This document shows, piece after piece, positions 23,590 through 33,877 of a stretch of 45,963 bases of DNA. The notes under the pieces are model-generated. The model saw nothing but the letters and a program-made list of their open reading frames with translations. It was not told the DNA's origin and did no database searches. The stretch covers positions 1 through 45,963 of IMG/VR virus record IMGVR_UViG_3300021168_000009; one strand, written 5' to 3'. Each line of letters opens with the position of its first letter. The first letter of the stretch is position 1. This stretch comes from a virus. The translations under genes were made by a program, and so were the position numbers.

Positions 23590-26500
23590 TTATTTCTCCG
23601 TTGGATCACTTTTATCAAAGAAGTTTATCTGAGCTTTCATATCTTGTCTAGTCTGTTCTGATTTGAATGGATATTCATCAATGAGTGCATTAATATCCTT
23701 AAGTCCATACAAACCAGAATTTCTCATTAAGTTAGTATAGATTGAAGCATCACCATCCTTGACATCCTGTTTTAGTTTGGTATCCATGAATTGACGATAT
23801 GTGGGATCAGTACCATACACCCTATTAAACTCTGATAAAGCATTAGCTGTAAAATCTAATGCATCAGGGTTAGGATAGTTATAATTTAGATGTGTTTTAA
23901 GATCATTATAATACTGTGTAAAGTCAGCTTGCTTCTGTTGCTTAGTAGCCGTTAACTGACTAGTTACATCATATTGTCTTTTCTCATCTTCCGTATTAAT
24001 ACCAGCACCAGCAAGTAAAGCTTCTACTGGTGTTACATCTGAGTCAGTAGTTCTTCCTAAGCTACTTACCTTCTTACCATACTCCATAGCATATTGAGCT
24101 TTTAGATATGAAGAATAACCAGATGAAATCTGCATGAACTTACTAGCTACTTCCTTGAATGTAGTTGGATCTTTGTAGTCATCCATGAGGTTAGTATACT
24201 TAGCCACAGACTTAGCAAAGTTTAGTATTCTTGGATTCTGTCCAAAGAATAATGAACCAGCCGGTGTCTTAGCTACAATAGTACCGGCATCACTGGTAAG
24301 TAAATTATGTATAAGATCAGCAGTACCATATATATTTAATGGACTTAAACTACCACCCCAATCCATATCAACTTTCTGTCCAGTAGTTTTTGTTAATATG
24401 TGATTTAAAGTCCAACCTTCAATACCTTCATCTAAAGCTTTTTTAGCAAGTTGATTAGAAGGATCTTGTGGATTATCTGGAAGTACATCATCCATGTACT
24501 TGCTCCAAATAAGTTTTGTAGGTAAGCCAAATAAGCCCATTAGTACAAAGGCCATCTTAATTTTTGTGCCTAATGGAACAATTCTATTAGTAGTCATATT
24601 ACCAAGCATTTTCTGAGTCTGCTGTGTAAACTGTGCTATGATACTAAGCATGTTCTGATTAGTAGGCATATCACCAGCATGATTCATTGAGCCAGTATAA
24701 TTTCTAGCCGTTGCTGAAATATTATCTAATACTCTTGGATCATCAACATTTGCACCAGACTTAAGAGCCATATCTCTATGAGCCATCCATGAAGATGCAC
24801 TGTTGATCCATTCACCAGCATCGAAGCCTACCAGTCTAGCACCATGCATAACACTCTTAACAGCTCTTATAGGAGCTGTCACATGCCTACTAGTTTGATT
24901 AACCATTCGACTAGCTAGATCAGATAGAACACCACTAATCATATTGCTACTATCAATGGCTGAAGATACACCTGATCTTAAGAATTGTTTCCAAACAACA
25001 TCAGCATCCTTAGTGCTTGCATTGAATCCAAATCCCTTTGCCAAAATATTAGCAACAGGGCTGTTAGCATCCATACCCATTTGTCTCATAGAAATATATA
25101 ACATTTGTGGTACAAACTTAGTAACCATCCAACTTGGGTTGATTGCAGTAAGCATGCTTATCTGAGCACTTTGTACGATGAACTGTCTTAGTGGTGATAA
25201 GGCTAGGAATGCTGTATAAGCTGCAGTCTTACCTGCGCGAGTAATAGATACATCACTCAAACCACTAAATAATCTTTCAGCCATACCTAAATCTTTTGAA
25301 CCAAGTAAGTCAGCAAATGATCTAAGTCCAGCTTTGATACCATCATCCATTAAGTTAATATAGCCAGTAGTACGTAGATAATTATTGTACTGAATGGTTG
25401 TACGAGCATCAGCTATTTCACTACCATTCTCATTACCAATACCACGATATCTAACTAGCCTCTTGTCTCCCGGAATCATTGTTTGACCAAACTGATTCTT
25501 AGGTAGTAAGTGGCCATACTGATTAGCTGCTCTAGTATCCATAGCAGCAAGAGTGTCACCATAAGCCAGCTTGTTAGAAAGCCTTCTGGCTGAACTGACA
25601 AACACTTCAGCTGGATTTTTAATGTTGAGTTTAGATAGATTAGTTTTAGAAGAGTTAGTATCAACTAGTCTTTGACCTCTACGCCTAAACGCACTTTCAC
25701 CATTGGCTACTGATACATCATAATCATCAGCAATATCTCTGTTAGTTTTATTAGCAGTATTCTTACGATGATAGTAGATATTACCATTAGATGTAGCATT
25801 CATTCTATTGACATGTAGCTTAGCAGCTTTCATATCTGGTGCAGTAGCTACAGCATGCTCATTGAATACCTTACCACTCTTATCAACCTCTTTTTCCATA
25901 ATTATATGAGGTTGATTATATTCAACACCAAAGTAACCCGGACGGTAAGCTAATACTTGTGTACTAGGAGTAATGGACTTAAGATAACCACCAGCCATTG
26001 AGTTGCCAGCACTTACATGTCTTACGACATTGCCAGCTGTATCAGTGAAAGGATTTCTAAGCTCTGCTAAAGTACCGCCAGTAGAATACAGACGATCAAT
26101 ATCAGCAGAAGACATTCTAACATTCTTATCCTGCATAGCATCATAAACATCAAAACCACTTGGCTTGATACCCAAGCTGCCTTTCTTAACTGCTCTAGCA
26201 ACCATATTAGTTTGTGCACCAGTATGGACATATTCTTCATATCCCATCCTGTTTAGATATTTACCAAAGGCTTGATTACGGAAGTAGTATAGAGTATCCT
26301 GAGACTTCTTAAAAGCATTCATGATATCTATTTCTTGGTTAGTAGCACCAGCTGCCTTTAGACTTACAAAGTCAAAAGCTTTACTTTGCTCATTAGCTTT
26401 ATAAATTTCACCAAGGAGTAGATTCTTTCTTTCTCTTGGTAGTTTAGAGAATGGTGTAGCAAACTCACTAAACATGTTTAGCAACTGCTTCTCTATATAC

Positions 26501-28926
26501 TTAGATTTATCAGCAGCTACTAATGCACCTTTGTAAATGGTTGGATGAAGCATTGAACCAATATCTAAAAGAGTATTAGCAGCACTGCCTTGTCTACCGT
26601 CAGTTAGTGCGCCACGGTCTAAGAAGTTATTCTTAACATCTAGATTCTCTGAAGCACCAGCTGCCTTATAATCAGCAGCATTAACCTTGTAATTATGGTC
26701 AATACCAATTAGATAGTCACCATCAGGGAATACATTCTTAGTAGTTCTTAAACTTCTAGCTTCTCTAAAGCCTTGACCACTGGTTGATCTTAGATTCTGT
26801 TGTACTTCAGGTGATGGGAATGTAGCACCATGCTTCTCAGCATAGTCATACATAGCATTGGCAATTCCTTTACCCTGCTCACTAGGATCAACTCTTACAT
26901 TAGGATTATCAATCCTGTCTGTACTTTGACCATATAAAACACTGCCAACTTGCTTTCCATTTTCATTAAACGCTACTACACTACGTGCACCACTATCACC
27001 ATGAACAACACCAACCAACCTTATCTTACCACCAGCTACAGTTGTCTCAGCATAACGTCCATCATTATAAGCAGCTTTGATTCCTGAGTCACTATCAACT
27101 GGAGTAAAGCCCGGATCGAACTGACCAGCTTCAGCTTCCAATGTGGTTGGCACATACTTACCACCAACACGCTTTAGTAGATGTACATCATCAACAGGAA
27201 TGCCAGTTGAACGTAAGGCATAGTCAGCTAATTGTAAAGCATCCTTTGGATTACTATAACCATTGTTAGCTGGTCCATATACACCACGAATAGTAAAACC
27301 AGTTGAAGTATCAGATAGATTCTTTGTTCCCGGTTGAATTTGAAACATCTCAGGACGTTCATTCATAGCAATAGAACTTTCAAAGTCATTAACTTTCCAA
27401 GCTCTAGTCTTAGCAATCTCACTTTGTGTATATTGAGTTAAGCCATCATGATTAGCAAAATCAAGAAGATCCTGTGGAATTTGTGCACGAATATCTCTTA
27501 GCTGTGATGCACCATCAATATCAGCAATCTTAGCACTAACAGATTGATCTGCATGACCAACTTCAGGCAATATACCATTAGCTAAAGCATCAGGTCTATT
27601 AGTGCCATAAATAGCTTCAGCTACCTTACCACCAGAAGTATCCTGATCTACAGCATCATATAACTGCCTACCAATATCAACGTTAGCATCTTTAATATTC
27701 TGACCAACTGAGGCTGGTTGTACACCACTTCTAACTGAATCTCTATTTACATTGCTTTTAACTGCAGCTGGTGAATCAACTACTGTCTCTGGACCTGTAG
27801 CATCAAACGTGGCACCCTTAGAAGGGCCACCAGAGCCACTCGGGCCATTACCAATAGGGTTGGCAGGGTCAGTGAAACTATCAGGCTTAAAGCCCTTAGT
27901 ATTGGCTTCATAGTCTGCTTTGAAAGCATTGAAAGCTTCTGCTGCAGTCTTAGCTTTAGTAGCACCTTGGATTGCTTCTATACCTTTAGCAGCAGGGCCA
28001 GCAGCTAGGCCAACTATGTCAATTAAGCTACCAACGTTTTCATCTAATTTATCTTCACTGGTATATTCACCATTTAATGTTTTCTGAAGCTCATATCTAT
28101 TTTCATTATAGTTAGGATCACTAGAAAGAATACCTGTATGATTATTAATCACATCAGCCAGTCTTTGTAATGCATCTTGTCTAGCAGCAGGATTAGGTTG
28201 ATTATTAATCATGTCAACTAACTTCTGACGGCTATTACCAACACCGCTGAAGAAACTTGTGATGAATGCCTTAGTAGCATTATCTGGGTCCATACCAGCA
28301 GCAATCTTAGCTTGTGATAAACTAGATGCTAGAGGGATAAGACTATCAATGAAAGCTACAACACTACTCTTAGTAGTTGGTTCATTCTTAGCAAGAGCTT
28401 CATTTAGAACCTGTTGCTGTTGCTGCTTCTCATCATTCATTCTTTGTGAGAAGTTACCAATATTAAGTCTAACACTATCCTCTTCTGGATTGCTATTAGC
28501 TGTTGGTGAAGATAATGAACGAGTAGTCAGAACGTTAGCAGGAGTATATAGTTTACTATTTTGGTCATAGAAATTACTAGCAGCACGTTGTTTATCCTCA
28601 TCACTAATACCCGGATTAGCCATAGTAGATAGTAATGAAGGTGTATACTGTGCTTGAGTATCAGCACTTACTTTGTTTAGAAGATTAGTCTGAGTTTGTG
28701 ATTGACCAAGTAGGCTCTGTTCATCATTGATTCTCATGTAGTTAGAAACTACATCATTTGGATCAGTAGCTCCTAATACAGAGGCATAGGCAGCTAAGTT
28801 ATTATTAGAAGCAGCATTACCAACTGGAGCTGTCTGATCTTTGTCTGGTGAAAAGTCATTGATCGTATAGCCCAATTGTTTATCTAGTTGGAATGCTTCT
28901 AGTCCTTTTGGAATCTTAACAGCCAT
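23590..28926 (-). CDS. giant internal virion protein (T7 gp16-like position) with embedded GNAT-like segment
   Basis: 1,778 residues, the largest gene here; T7 gp16 is 1,318. The N-terminal third is helical and low in charge, followed by a Gly/Ser/Pro linker near residues 360-380. Around 640-770 lies a GNAT-like unit with VDPSEQGKGIANAMYDYAE, resembling the acetyl-CoA pyrophosphate loop (Q-x-G-K-G-(I/V)-A). The C-terminal part has hydrophobic helices (TAAYTAFLALSPLRQFIVQS, MAFVLMGLFGLPTKLIW) suited to membrane insertion during ejection. No lytic transglycosylase motif is obvious to me. The protein is presumably packaged and injected, so the acetyltransferase-like part might modify a host target at entry; that is inference. 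Confidence 0.75.
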   Translation of the reverse strand: MAVKIPKGLEAFQLDKQLGYTINDFSPDKDQTAPVGNAASNNNLAAYASVLGATDPNDVVSNYMRINDEQSLLGQSQTQTNLLNKVSADTQAQYTPSLLSTMANPGISDEDKQRAASNFYDQNSKLYTPANVLTTRSLSSPTANSNPEEDSVRLNIGNFSQRMNDEKQQQQQVLNEALAKNEPTTKSSVVAFIDSLIPLASSLSQAKIAAGMDPDNATKAFITSFFSGVGNSRQKLVDMINNQPNPAARQDALQRLADVINNHTGILSSDPNYNENRYELQKTLNGEYTSEDKLDENVGSLIDIVGLAAGPAAKGIEAIQGATKAKTAAEAFNAFKADYEANTKGFKPDSFTDPANPIGNGPSGSGGPSKGATFDATGPETVVDSPAAVKSNVNRDSVRSGVQPASVGQNIKDANVDIGRQLYDAVDQDTSGGKVAEAIYGTNRPDALANGILPEVGHADQSVSAKIADIDGASQLRDIRAQIPQDLLDFANHDGLTQYTQSEIAKTRAWKVNDFESSIAMNERPEMFQIQPGTKNLSDTSTGFTIRGVYGPANNGYSNPKDALQLADYALRSTGIPVDDVHLLKRVGGKYVPTTLEAEAGQFDPGFTPVDSDSGIKAAYNDGRYAETTVAGGKIRLVGVVHGDSGARSVVAFNENGKQVGSVLYGQSTDRIDNPNVRVDPSEQGKGIANAMYDYAEKHGATFPSPEVQQNLRSTSGQGFREARSLRTTKNVFPDGDYLIGIDHNYKVNAADYKAAGASENLDVKNNFLDRGALTDGRQGSAANTLLDIGSMLHPTIYKGALVAADKSKYIEKQLLNMFSEFATPFSKLPRERKNLLLGEIYKANEQSKAFDFVSLKAAGATNQEIDIMNAFKKSQDTLYYFRNQAFGKYLNRMGYEEYVHTGAQTNMVARAVKKGSLGIKPSGFDVYDAMQDKNVRMSSADIDRLYSTGGTLAELRNPFTDTAGNVVRHVSAGNSMAGGYLKSITPSTQVLAYRPGYFGVEYNQPHIIMEKEVDKSGKVFNEHAVATAPDMKAAKLHVNRMNATSNGNIYYHRKNTANKTNRDIADDYDVSVANGESAFRRRGQRLVDTNSSKTNLSKLNIKNPAEVFVSSARRLSNKLAYGDTLAAMDTRAANQYGHLLPKNQFGQTMIPGDKRLVRYRGIGNENGSEIADARTTIQYNNYLRTTGYINLMDDGIKAGLRSFADLLGSKDLGMAERLFSGLSDVSITRAGKTAAYTAFLALSPLRQFIVQSAQISMLTAINPSWMVTKFVPQMLYISMRQMGMDANSPVANILAKGFGFNASTKDADVVWKQFLRSGVSSAIDSSNMISGVLSDLASRMVNQTSRHVTAPIRAVKSVMHGARLVGFDAGEWINSASSWMAHRDMALKSGANVDDPRVLDNISATARNYTGSMNHAGDMPTNQNMLSIIAQFTQQTQKMLGNMTTNRIVPLGTKIKMAFVLMGLFGLPTKLIWSKYMDDVLPDNPQDPSNQLAKKALDEGIEGWTLNHILTKTTGQKVDMDWGGSLSPLNIYGTADLIHNLLTSDAGTIVAKTPAGSLFFGQNPRILNFAKSVAKYTNLMDDYKDPTTFKEVASKFMQISSGYSSYLKAQYAMEYGKKVSSLGRTTDSDVTPVEALLAGAGINTEDEKRQYDVTSQLTATKQQKQADFTQYYNDLKTHLNYNYPNPDALDFTANALSEFNRVYGTDPTYRQFMDTKLKQDVKDGDASIYTNLMRNSGLYGLKDINALIDEYPFKSEQTRQDMKAQINFFDKSDPTEK

Positions 28927-28946
28927 TATTATACCTTATGTGATTA

Positions 28947-29414
28947 TTAACCAAAGATGCTAGCAGTAGTTTGTTTAAAGCCCGGAGTTTGACTAAAGAT
29001 ATTAAAACCAGCAGTACCAATTTGGCCAATCTGTGAAAACATATTCTGTTTGTTAAATGCTGTAGCAGTCTCTTGAGTACTCTTATTCAGAGCTGTAGTT
29101 GTTATAGCAGCCCCTTCAATATTACCAATATTACTACCGGACTGTGAAGCTAGAACTGAAGCAGATCCAATTTGACCTGAGCTTCCAGTAGTGCCAGTAT
29201 CAGCTGATGCTTGTGCAATCTGAGCTGTCTTAACTCGTTGTGCTCTAACTTGATCCCTAATCTGGGCTTGTTGGTTAACAGTATTTTGAGCTTGTTGTAT
29301 ATTTCTAGTTTGGATAGCTGCTGCTGCTGCTTTGTTTCCTTGCTCAATAGATGCCGCTGTACCAACAGCAGCTACAGCAAGAGAAGCTACAGCAAGTAAT
29401 GTTGCTACTCCCAT
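28947..29414 (-). CDS. internal virion protein (T7 gp14-like)
   Basis: 155 residues. An N-terminal hydrophobic helix (LLAVASLAVAAVGTAASI) precedes an Ala/Gln-rich helix (AAAAAIQTRNIQQAQNTVNQ) and a low-complexity Gly/Ser/Thr section. This architecture and its position directly upstream of the giant core protein match T7 gp14, which forms the outer-membrane end of the ejection channel. There are no cysteines. The identification is by size, architecture and gene order. Confidence 0.76.
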   Translation of the reverse strand: MGVATLLAVASLAVAAVGTAASIEQGNKAAAAAIQTRNIQQAQNTVNQQAQIRDQVRAQRVKTAQIAQASADTGTTGSSGQIGSASVLASQSGSNIGNIEGAAITTTALNKSTQETATAFNKQNMFSQIGQIGTAGFNIFSQTPGFKQTTASIFG

Positions 29415-29415
29415 A

Positions 29416-29880
29416 TTACTTCTCTCCTAAATGTTTTTCATAATTAATACTTACTGGTGAATAGCCATTACTCAATGGCAACTTATCATTATGCCCCATT
29501 TGAAATTCTAACATCTGAACACCAACTCCACGGAATAACATAAGCTCTTCTTGCAGTTTTAACATGGCATTGTATACACCAGATTTTCTATAAGCCGGAT
29601 CTACAAATATTGCAAGCTCTTTAGCAATCTTGGTTGAGGTAAGCCAGTCTGTATCTACTAGATTGCAGAAGTAACCAATGCATTTACCATCAAGATCTCT
29701 AGCAACGACAAGATTAAGTATGTTGGCCTTAACCAACTTAGACATAAGTTGTTTGTCAAGTCCCATTTTAATCTTGCTGCTCTTTGAAATGATTTCCTCA
29801 TACTGAGCCTTAGCTCCCATCTCAATACACTCTAACAAGGATTCTTCGGTATTTTCTTCTTTTACATTAAACATTACCAT
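29416..29880 (-). CDS. GNAT-family acetyltransferase-like protein
   Basis: 154 residues. The central strand and helix LNLVVARDLDGKCIGYFCN is followed by AKELAIFVDPAYRKSGVYNA, fitting GNAT motif A, although the usual Q-x-x-G-x-G/A loop is reduced to Y-R-K-S-G. The C-terminus (EFQMGHNDKLPLSNGYSP) gives the last GNAT strands. Similar acetyltransferase-like proteins sit between tail and core genes in many T7-like phages. It overlaps the upstream gene by 14 nt; ATG 29874 is an alternative start. Whether it is catalytic or structural is unknown. Confidence 0.75.
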   Translation of the reverse strand: MVMFNVKEENTEESLLECIEMGAKAQYEEIISKSSKIKMGLDKQLMSKLVKANILNLVVARDLDGKCIGYFCNLVDTDWLTSTKIAKELAIFVDPAYRKSGVYNAMLKLQEELMLFRGVGVQMLEFQMGHNDKLPLSNGYSPVSINYEKHLGEK

Positions 29881-30340
29881 CGATTCCCATATTAATTGAC
29901 CAGCCGTATATTGTTAAATGCTTACCGGGTTCTGAGTTGTATAGAACAGAGACTACCTTACCAACACCCCTAATCTTATTTCTTGTTTCAACTACATTAT
30001 AAGAAGGTGCATATGTATGTGGGTTAGCAGTTCCATGAGCTATCTTTAATCTATATGCTTGGAATGGTACAGTCCACCTGCCAGATAGTGTAGAGTTAGT
30101 CCAATCCCACTGTATCTGTGTTAGGCATGAAGATTGATTAGATAATGTAACACCATCATCCTCTGTTCTAGCACAATGTACTGTCATGTATATTGCTTGT
30201 TTATCTCTTTGGTAATCACCACCAGATAGGAATCCAGTTAGTAAGTAGCTTGGAGCATCAACACTAAAACCACCAAGTATCCAGTCATAATGTGTTGGGT
30301 TCTTATATGAACCAAAGGTATATCTTAAAAATTGTGCCAT
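29867..30340 (-). CDS. tail-associated structural protein, 157 aa
   Basis: A beta-rich protein with many aromatic residues (FLRYTFGSYKNPTHYDWILG, WDWTNSTLSGRWTVPF) and no membrane segment. It is encoded 9 nt after the tail nozzle-like gene and just before the acetyltransferase, where T7-like phages carry tail or internal-core accessory proteins. It may decorate the nozzle or form a small receptor-contacting part, since no long tail fibre gene is evident in this genome. I recognise no family. Confidence 0.6.
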   Translation of the reverse strand: MAQFLRYTFGSYKNPTHYDWILGGFSVDAPSYLLTGFLSGGDYQRDKQAIYMTVHCARTEDDGVTLSNQSSCLTQIQWDWTNSTLSGRWTVPFQAYRLKIAHGTANPHTYAPSYNVVETRNKIRGVGKVVSVLYNSEPGKHLTIYGWSINMGIDGNV

Positions 30341-30349
30341 TATAATACC

Positions 30350-32251
30350 CTATGCTGGTGGTACACCAAGATCAGTTAAGATTAAATATGTAACTTCTTT
30401 AGTTCCACTAACCTGTGTCCTTGTACTAACAATTACATTATTAACACCAACCATTACTTGTTGTGTGGAACCAGTACTAGGATTAACAATTAGTACATTG
30501 TTATCAACATATGAATATCTATAAGGATCTACTTGGACACCTTTTAAGACTATTGGAAATCCAGAACTAGAACTATTAGGAGTTATCTTATTTTTATAAA
30601 AAGCTCCAAGAATAGTATCTAATACCAACTCCATCGGGGGGCTTGGCAATCCATACCCATTGTAGTATACCCACTTAACCTTCTTCTCATAAGAGTCGTA
30701 AACACCTTCTGAGTTTTTAGCTATAGTAGGTGGAATTGAATTGTAAAACTTCTGTATTGTTTTAGCGGCTAAATTAGTAGCTACATAATCACCATATTGA
30801 TTTTGAGCAATACTATAGATACCATCTTTACTCCAATATAGAGCAGAACCTTCTACTACTACAATTGATCCCGGACTAATACAACCTGAATTAGTTAGCT
30901 TACTTGTTTTATAATTAGTAGCTGAGAAGCCATAACTATTACCACCAGTAACACTCCACACACCATTATCAGCAAATACCAATAAGGCAGAACCTAAGTT
31001 AACCATACCACTAATGTTATATGCACCTTGGATTCTTATGAATCCACCATCGGTGTCTACTAGATCAGGACTGTCTTTATTAGTTGGATCAGCTGCTTGA
31101 TAACAATTGATAATTGTACTTGTGTCATGTACAAGTTGACTGAATAATACATACGAGGATAGTTTGGGTGAAGTTGAATCACCACCAACTACTTCACCAG
31201 AGAATCCAGCATACCAAACTCGACCAGCAAATTCACATACACAATTAGCACCACCCGGAGTTGAATCAACTGGAATGCTTGCTATGACTGCTGGTGAATT
31301 GATTGCAGTGCTTGTATAAGGATAAGTAATAGACATGTTAGTAAGCTCTGTCTTTCTACTCAACCCTCTATCTAGTGCGTCAATGATAAAGAAACCAATT
31401 GGGGCATACGTATTACCAAACTGTGATGCGCCACAATTCTCACCATCAAACCTTATAATAGTTTTACTACCGGCAGTAGTAGAAGTATTAGCATACAAAC
31501 TTGGAATAACACTATCAGAGTTTGATGGATAGAATGGTGGAGTGACATTATTCATAAAGTTTTGAATAGTGTCAAAAGGATAATCACTACCACTAAAGGT
31601 AGGTTTAGTAATACCCCAAGTTTGATTTCTTAGATTATAAATATGTTGTAATGGAGCTTGCTTAGGGCCAGATGTTTGTGGTCTAATAGATATATTACTA
31701 CCAACTCTTAAATTTGTACCATCTGGTGTTATTGCCTCAATGCCAAACAAATCTCTTACCAGAAGTCTTTTACTAGTTCTTGAAATAGTTCCTGCTACAG
31801 TATCATAAGAATATATATCTACGTTTTTATCACCAGTGGTTACTACAAGTTTACCATCCACAGAAGCAAATGAAAACCTGTTTATAACTGGTAAGTTGGT
31901 ATATAAGTATGTATATATTAATCCAGCTGATAATGCAGATTGATCTGAATTAAAGAACTGTAATGTACCATTAAGTTGTATGACAATAATAGTCTTGCTG
32001 CCTAAACCACCAGCATTGCTCCATCTAAATGAGTTGACTTTTAGATTAGTAGGGTCAGTTATGTTTGTATTGATCTTAACATAACCATCCTCAAAATCCA
32101 TTCCTAATCTTCTTGATCTAGAACCATCCTTATTGATGACAAAGTTCTGTTCATCTAATGAAGCATTCTGTGGAAAGGTTAATGGACTTGCCTCGGTAAT
32201 AAGCCCACCAACAAATGTATTTAGTTCAATAGGCTGGTAGGATCGTGGCAT
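30350..32251 (-). CDS. tail tubular protein B-like nozzle protein (T7 gp12 analogue)
   Basis: 633 residues, predominantly beta. The N-terminus (NTFVGGLITEASPLTFP, then NASLDEQNFVINKDGSRSRR) matches the opening pattern of podovirus nozzle proteins: a Gly-Gly loop, a Ser-Pro turn, and a basic Arg-Arg segment after an Asn-Phe strand. The rest has repeated beta-blade-like strands with Asp/Gly/Ser turns, consistent with the propeller of gp12. It closes the tail tube and opens on receptor contact. It is preceded 2 nt upstream by a 59-aa gene and the tail tubular A-like gene. Confidence 0.85.
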   Translation of the reverse strand: MPRSYQPIELNTFVGGLITEASPLTFPQNASLDEQNFVINKDGSRSRRLGMDFEDGYVKINTNITDPTNLKVNSFRWSNAGGLGSKTIIVIQLNGTLQFFNSDQSALSAGLIYTYLYTNLPVINRFSFASVDGKLVVTTGDKNVDIYSYDTVAGTISRTSKRLLVRDLFGIEAITPDGTNLRVGSNISIRPQTSGPKQAPLQHIYNLRNQTWGITKPTFSGSDYPFDTIQNFMNNVTPPFYPSNSDSVIPSLYANTSTTAGSKTIIRFDGENCGASQFGNTYAPIGFFIIDALDRGLSRKTELTNMSITYPYTSTAINSPAVIASIPVDSTPGGANCVCEFAGRVWYAGFSGEVVGGDSTSPKLSSYVLFSQLVHDTSTIINCYQAADPTNKDSPDLVDTDGGFIRIQGAYNISGMVNLGSALLVFADNGVWSVTGGNSYGFSATNYKTSKLTNSGCISPGSIVVVEGSALYWSKDGIYSIAQNQYGDYVATNLAAKTIQKFYNSIPPTIAKNSEGVYDSYEKKVKWVYYNGYGLPSPPMELVLDTILGAFYKNKITPNSSSSGFPIVLKGVQVDPYRYSYVDNNVLIVNPSTGSTQQVMVGVNNVIVSTRTQVSGTKEVTYLILTDLGVPPA

Positions 32252-32253
32252 TC

Positions 32254-32433
32254 TTATTCCTTAGTTAATGTTTGCGGTCTGCTTCCAATATACATATCAA
32301 TATGTTTCTTAGCTATCGCCTGTGTAGTAAATAGGCCAGATAGAACTTTTGGAAGTGCACCTTTACCAATTGAATGAATTGAATAGTTGGCTGTAGGCTT
32401 ATGTAGCTTAATTTCGTAACCGTTATGTTCCAT
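32254..32433 (-). CDS. hypothetical protein between the tail tubular genes, 59 aa
   Basis: ATG 32433 overlaps the stop of the tail tubular A-like gene, and TAA 32254-32256 is 2 nt from the nozzle gene. The product has EIKLHKPTANYSIHSIGKGA and a helical LFTTQAIAKKHIDMY segment, ending TLTKE. It fills a 180-nt interval between two structural genes and is clearly coding by packing and coupling. It could be a chaperone or minor tail part; I recognise no family. Confidence 0.72.
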   Translation of the reverse strand: MEHNGYEIKLHKPTANYSIHSIGKGALPKVLSGLFTTQAIAKKHIDMYIGSRPQTLTKE

Positions 32434-33236
32434 TAGTTATCTCTTCTGAAGGTTGGGTCTTTACCAATCGGATTACCAAGGGACCTACGATTGCGACCAT
32501 AATTTGGAAACTGAATACCACCAGCAACAGTCCAATCTTTACGAGCTAGCCAACGTCTACTACGTTGTGAAGCTTCCTCTGATTTCTGATCTGCTTGCTG
32601 TCTTAGTTTTAATGCTGACCTACTTTTAGATTCCTCAATTAATTGGGGGAATGCTTCAATAGGTAGGTCAGGAATAGCTGAATCTTCATGAGTCCAAGCT
32701 GGCATTACATAAGCATATGCTTGTGATCTAGCATCAGTTAGCGTTGGTTCAAAACTACTATCCCAAGAATCAAATACAAGATTGACATCATCAAAACTTG
32801 TAAAATACGTTGGTGGATTTGAATTATCTATTTGAAGTTCTATACCAGAATAAGGATCTGTAACACTCACAATGTTTGGTGCAGACCAGTTTCTTTTTGC
32901 TGATAATCTTAAGAAATCTTCTGGATTAATCCACTTAACTTCACCCATCTGTACAATGGGACTAATACGTGATTTATCATAATTAACCAATATAATTTCT
33001 TTTACATTTACATCAAAAGTCATATAAACTGGTATGGTTGTATCAGCAGTTGAGTGTAGCTGTATTAATCTTTTAGTATGAGGCCAACTTCTATTAGTCA
33101 TCATATCAAGGAATGTAGCACGAACAATACTAGCTACCTGTACTGATTCTACAGTATCATTAATTGATAATACTTCATCACCTGATATGTCATTTAGAAC
33201 ATCTTGTGTAATTTCAAGTAAGGTTAGCTTATTCAT
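32433..33236 (-). CDS. tail tubular protein A-like adaptor (T7 gp11 analogue)
   Basis: 267 residues. The N-terminal helix (LTLLEITQDVLNDISGDEV) and the following SIVRATFLDMMTNRSWP match the start of gp11-type adaptor proteins, which form a 12-mer ring between portal and nozzle. A beta section follows, then a C-terminal basic helix (ALKLRQQADQKSEEASQRSR). The gene order portal, scaffold, capsid, decoration, gp11-like, gp12-like supports this. Only 2 nt separate it from the decoration or head-fibre gene. Confidence 0.87.
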   Translation of the reverse strand: MNKLTLLEITQDVLNDISGDEVLSINDTVESVQVASIVRATFLDMMTNRSWPHTKRLIQLHSTADTTIPVYMTFDVNVKEIILVNYDKSRISPIVQMGEVKWINPEDFLRLSAKRNWSAPNIVSVTDPYSGIELQIDNSNPPTYFTSFDDVNLVFDSWDSSFEPTLTDARSQAYAYVMPAWTHEDSAIPDLPIEAFPQLIEESKSRSALKLRQQADQKSEEASQRSRRWLARKDWTVAGGIQFPNYGRNRRSLGNPIGKDPTFRRDN

Positions 33237-33238
33237 AA

Positions 33239-33865
33239 TTAACTACCAATCTCATAAACCTCTACTGAGGCTGATGGTATATCAGTCCAACCAGCAGTAG
33301 TAGCAGTTACTTTATATAAACCACCAACGTTAAGACCAGCAGATGAAGTAGCCACCTGTACTTTAAATATATCACCCGGTGAAACAGTTACAGTGAACTT
33401 CTTAGATATTGGAAGTACATCTCCATTGTTATCTAAAGTTGCGCCAAAAGTATTAGAAACCTGTGTAGTATTGAGTAGTCCTCTTAACATCAAGATTGAT
33501 AAACCAGCACCAGCTACTCTGCTAAGACTTGCATTAAATCTTACTTCATATGTACCAGCAACATTAAAGGTTATATTACCTAAGTTATCAATAGTAACAT
33601 TAGTAGTAACAGAACCAGCACCATATACAACTTGTAATGGTGTATCAACAGCTGTTGGTAACTGAGAAGTTAGGGTACTAAAACTTGAATTAGATAATGC
33701 TACACCACTACCGCTTGGCAGGCCTAGAAGATCACTATATGTTACTTGTCTGAAGGTTGTAGTTCCATCTCCGTTGGACATACAAACAGTTTTGTTTACT
33801 GCCGTGCTAGCTCCCTTAGCTTCATGGCGATCTGCGTCAGCAATAGCTGAATGTAGAATTGACAT
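33239..33865 (-). CDS. head fibre/decoration-like structural protein
   Basis: 208 residues from ATG 33865, with AGGAGA upstream; the open frame extends to 33901 but that part overlaps the terminator. The N-terminus (ILHSAIADADRHEAKGAS, then TAVNKTVCMSNGDG) is the recurrent HxAI-x-D-x-D-x-HE-x-KG-AS anchor seen in phage head-decoration or head-fibre proteins. The remainder is a beta-sandwich of jelly-roll type (TYEVRFNASLSRVAG, ISKKFTVTVSPGDIFKVQVA), like TNF-like phage trimer domains. It probably displays on the capsid surface. It follows the transcription terminator after the capsid genes. Confidence 0.75.
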   Translation of the reverse strand: MSILHSAIADADRHEAKGASTAVNKTVCMSNGDGTTTFRQVTYSDLLGLPSGSGVALSNSSFSTLTSQLPTAVDTPLQVVYGAGSVTTNVTIDNLGNITFNVAGTYEVRFNASLSRVAGAGLSILMLRGLLNTTQVSNTFGATLDNNGDVLPISKKFTVTVSPGDIFKVQVATSSAGLNVGGLYKVTATTAGWTDIPSASVEVYEIGS

Positions 33866-33877
33866 CTTATCTCCTGA

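Noticed and set aside
28259-28570. Plus-strand frames inside the giant core-protein gene
   Set aside because: They are antisense shadows of a 1,778-codon continuous gene and lack ribosome sites.
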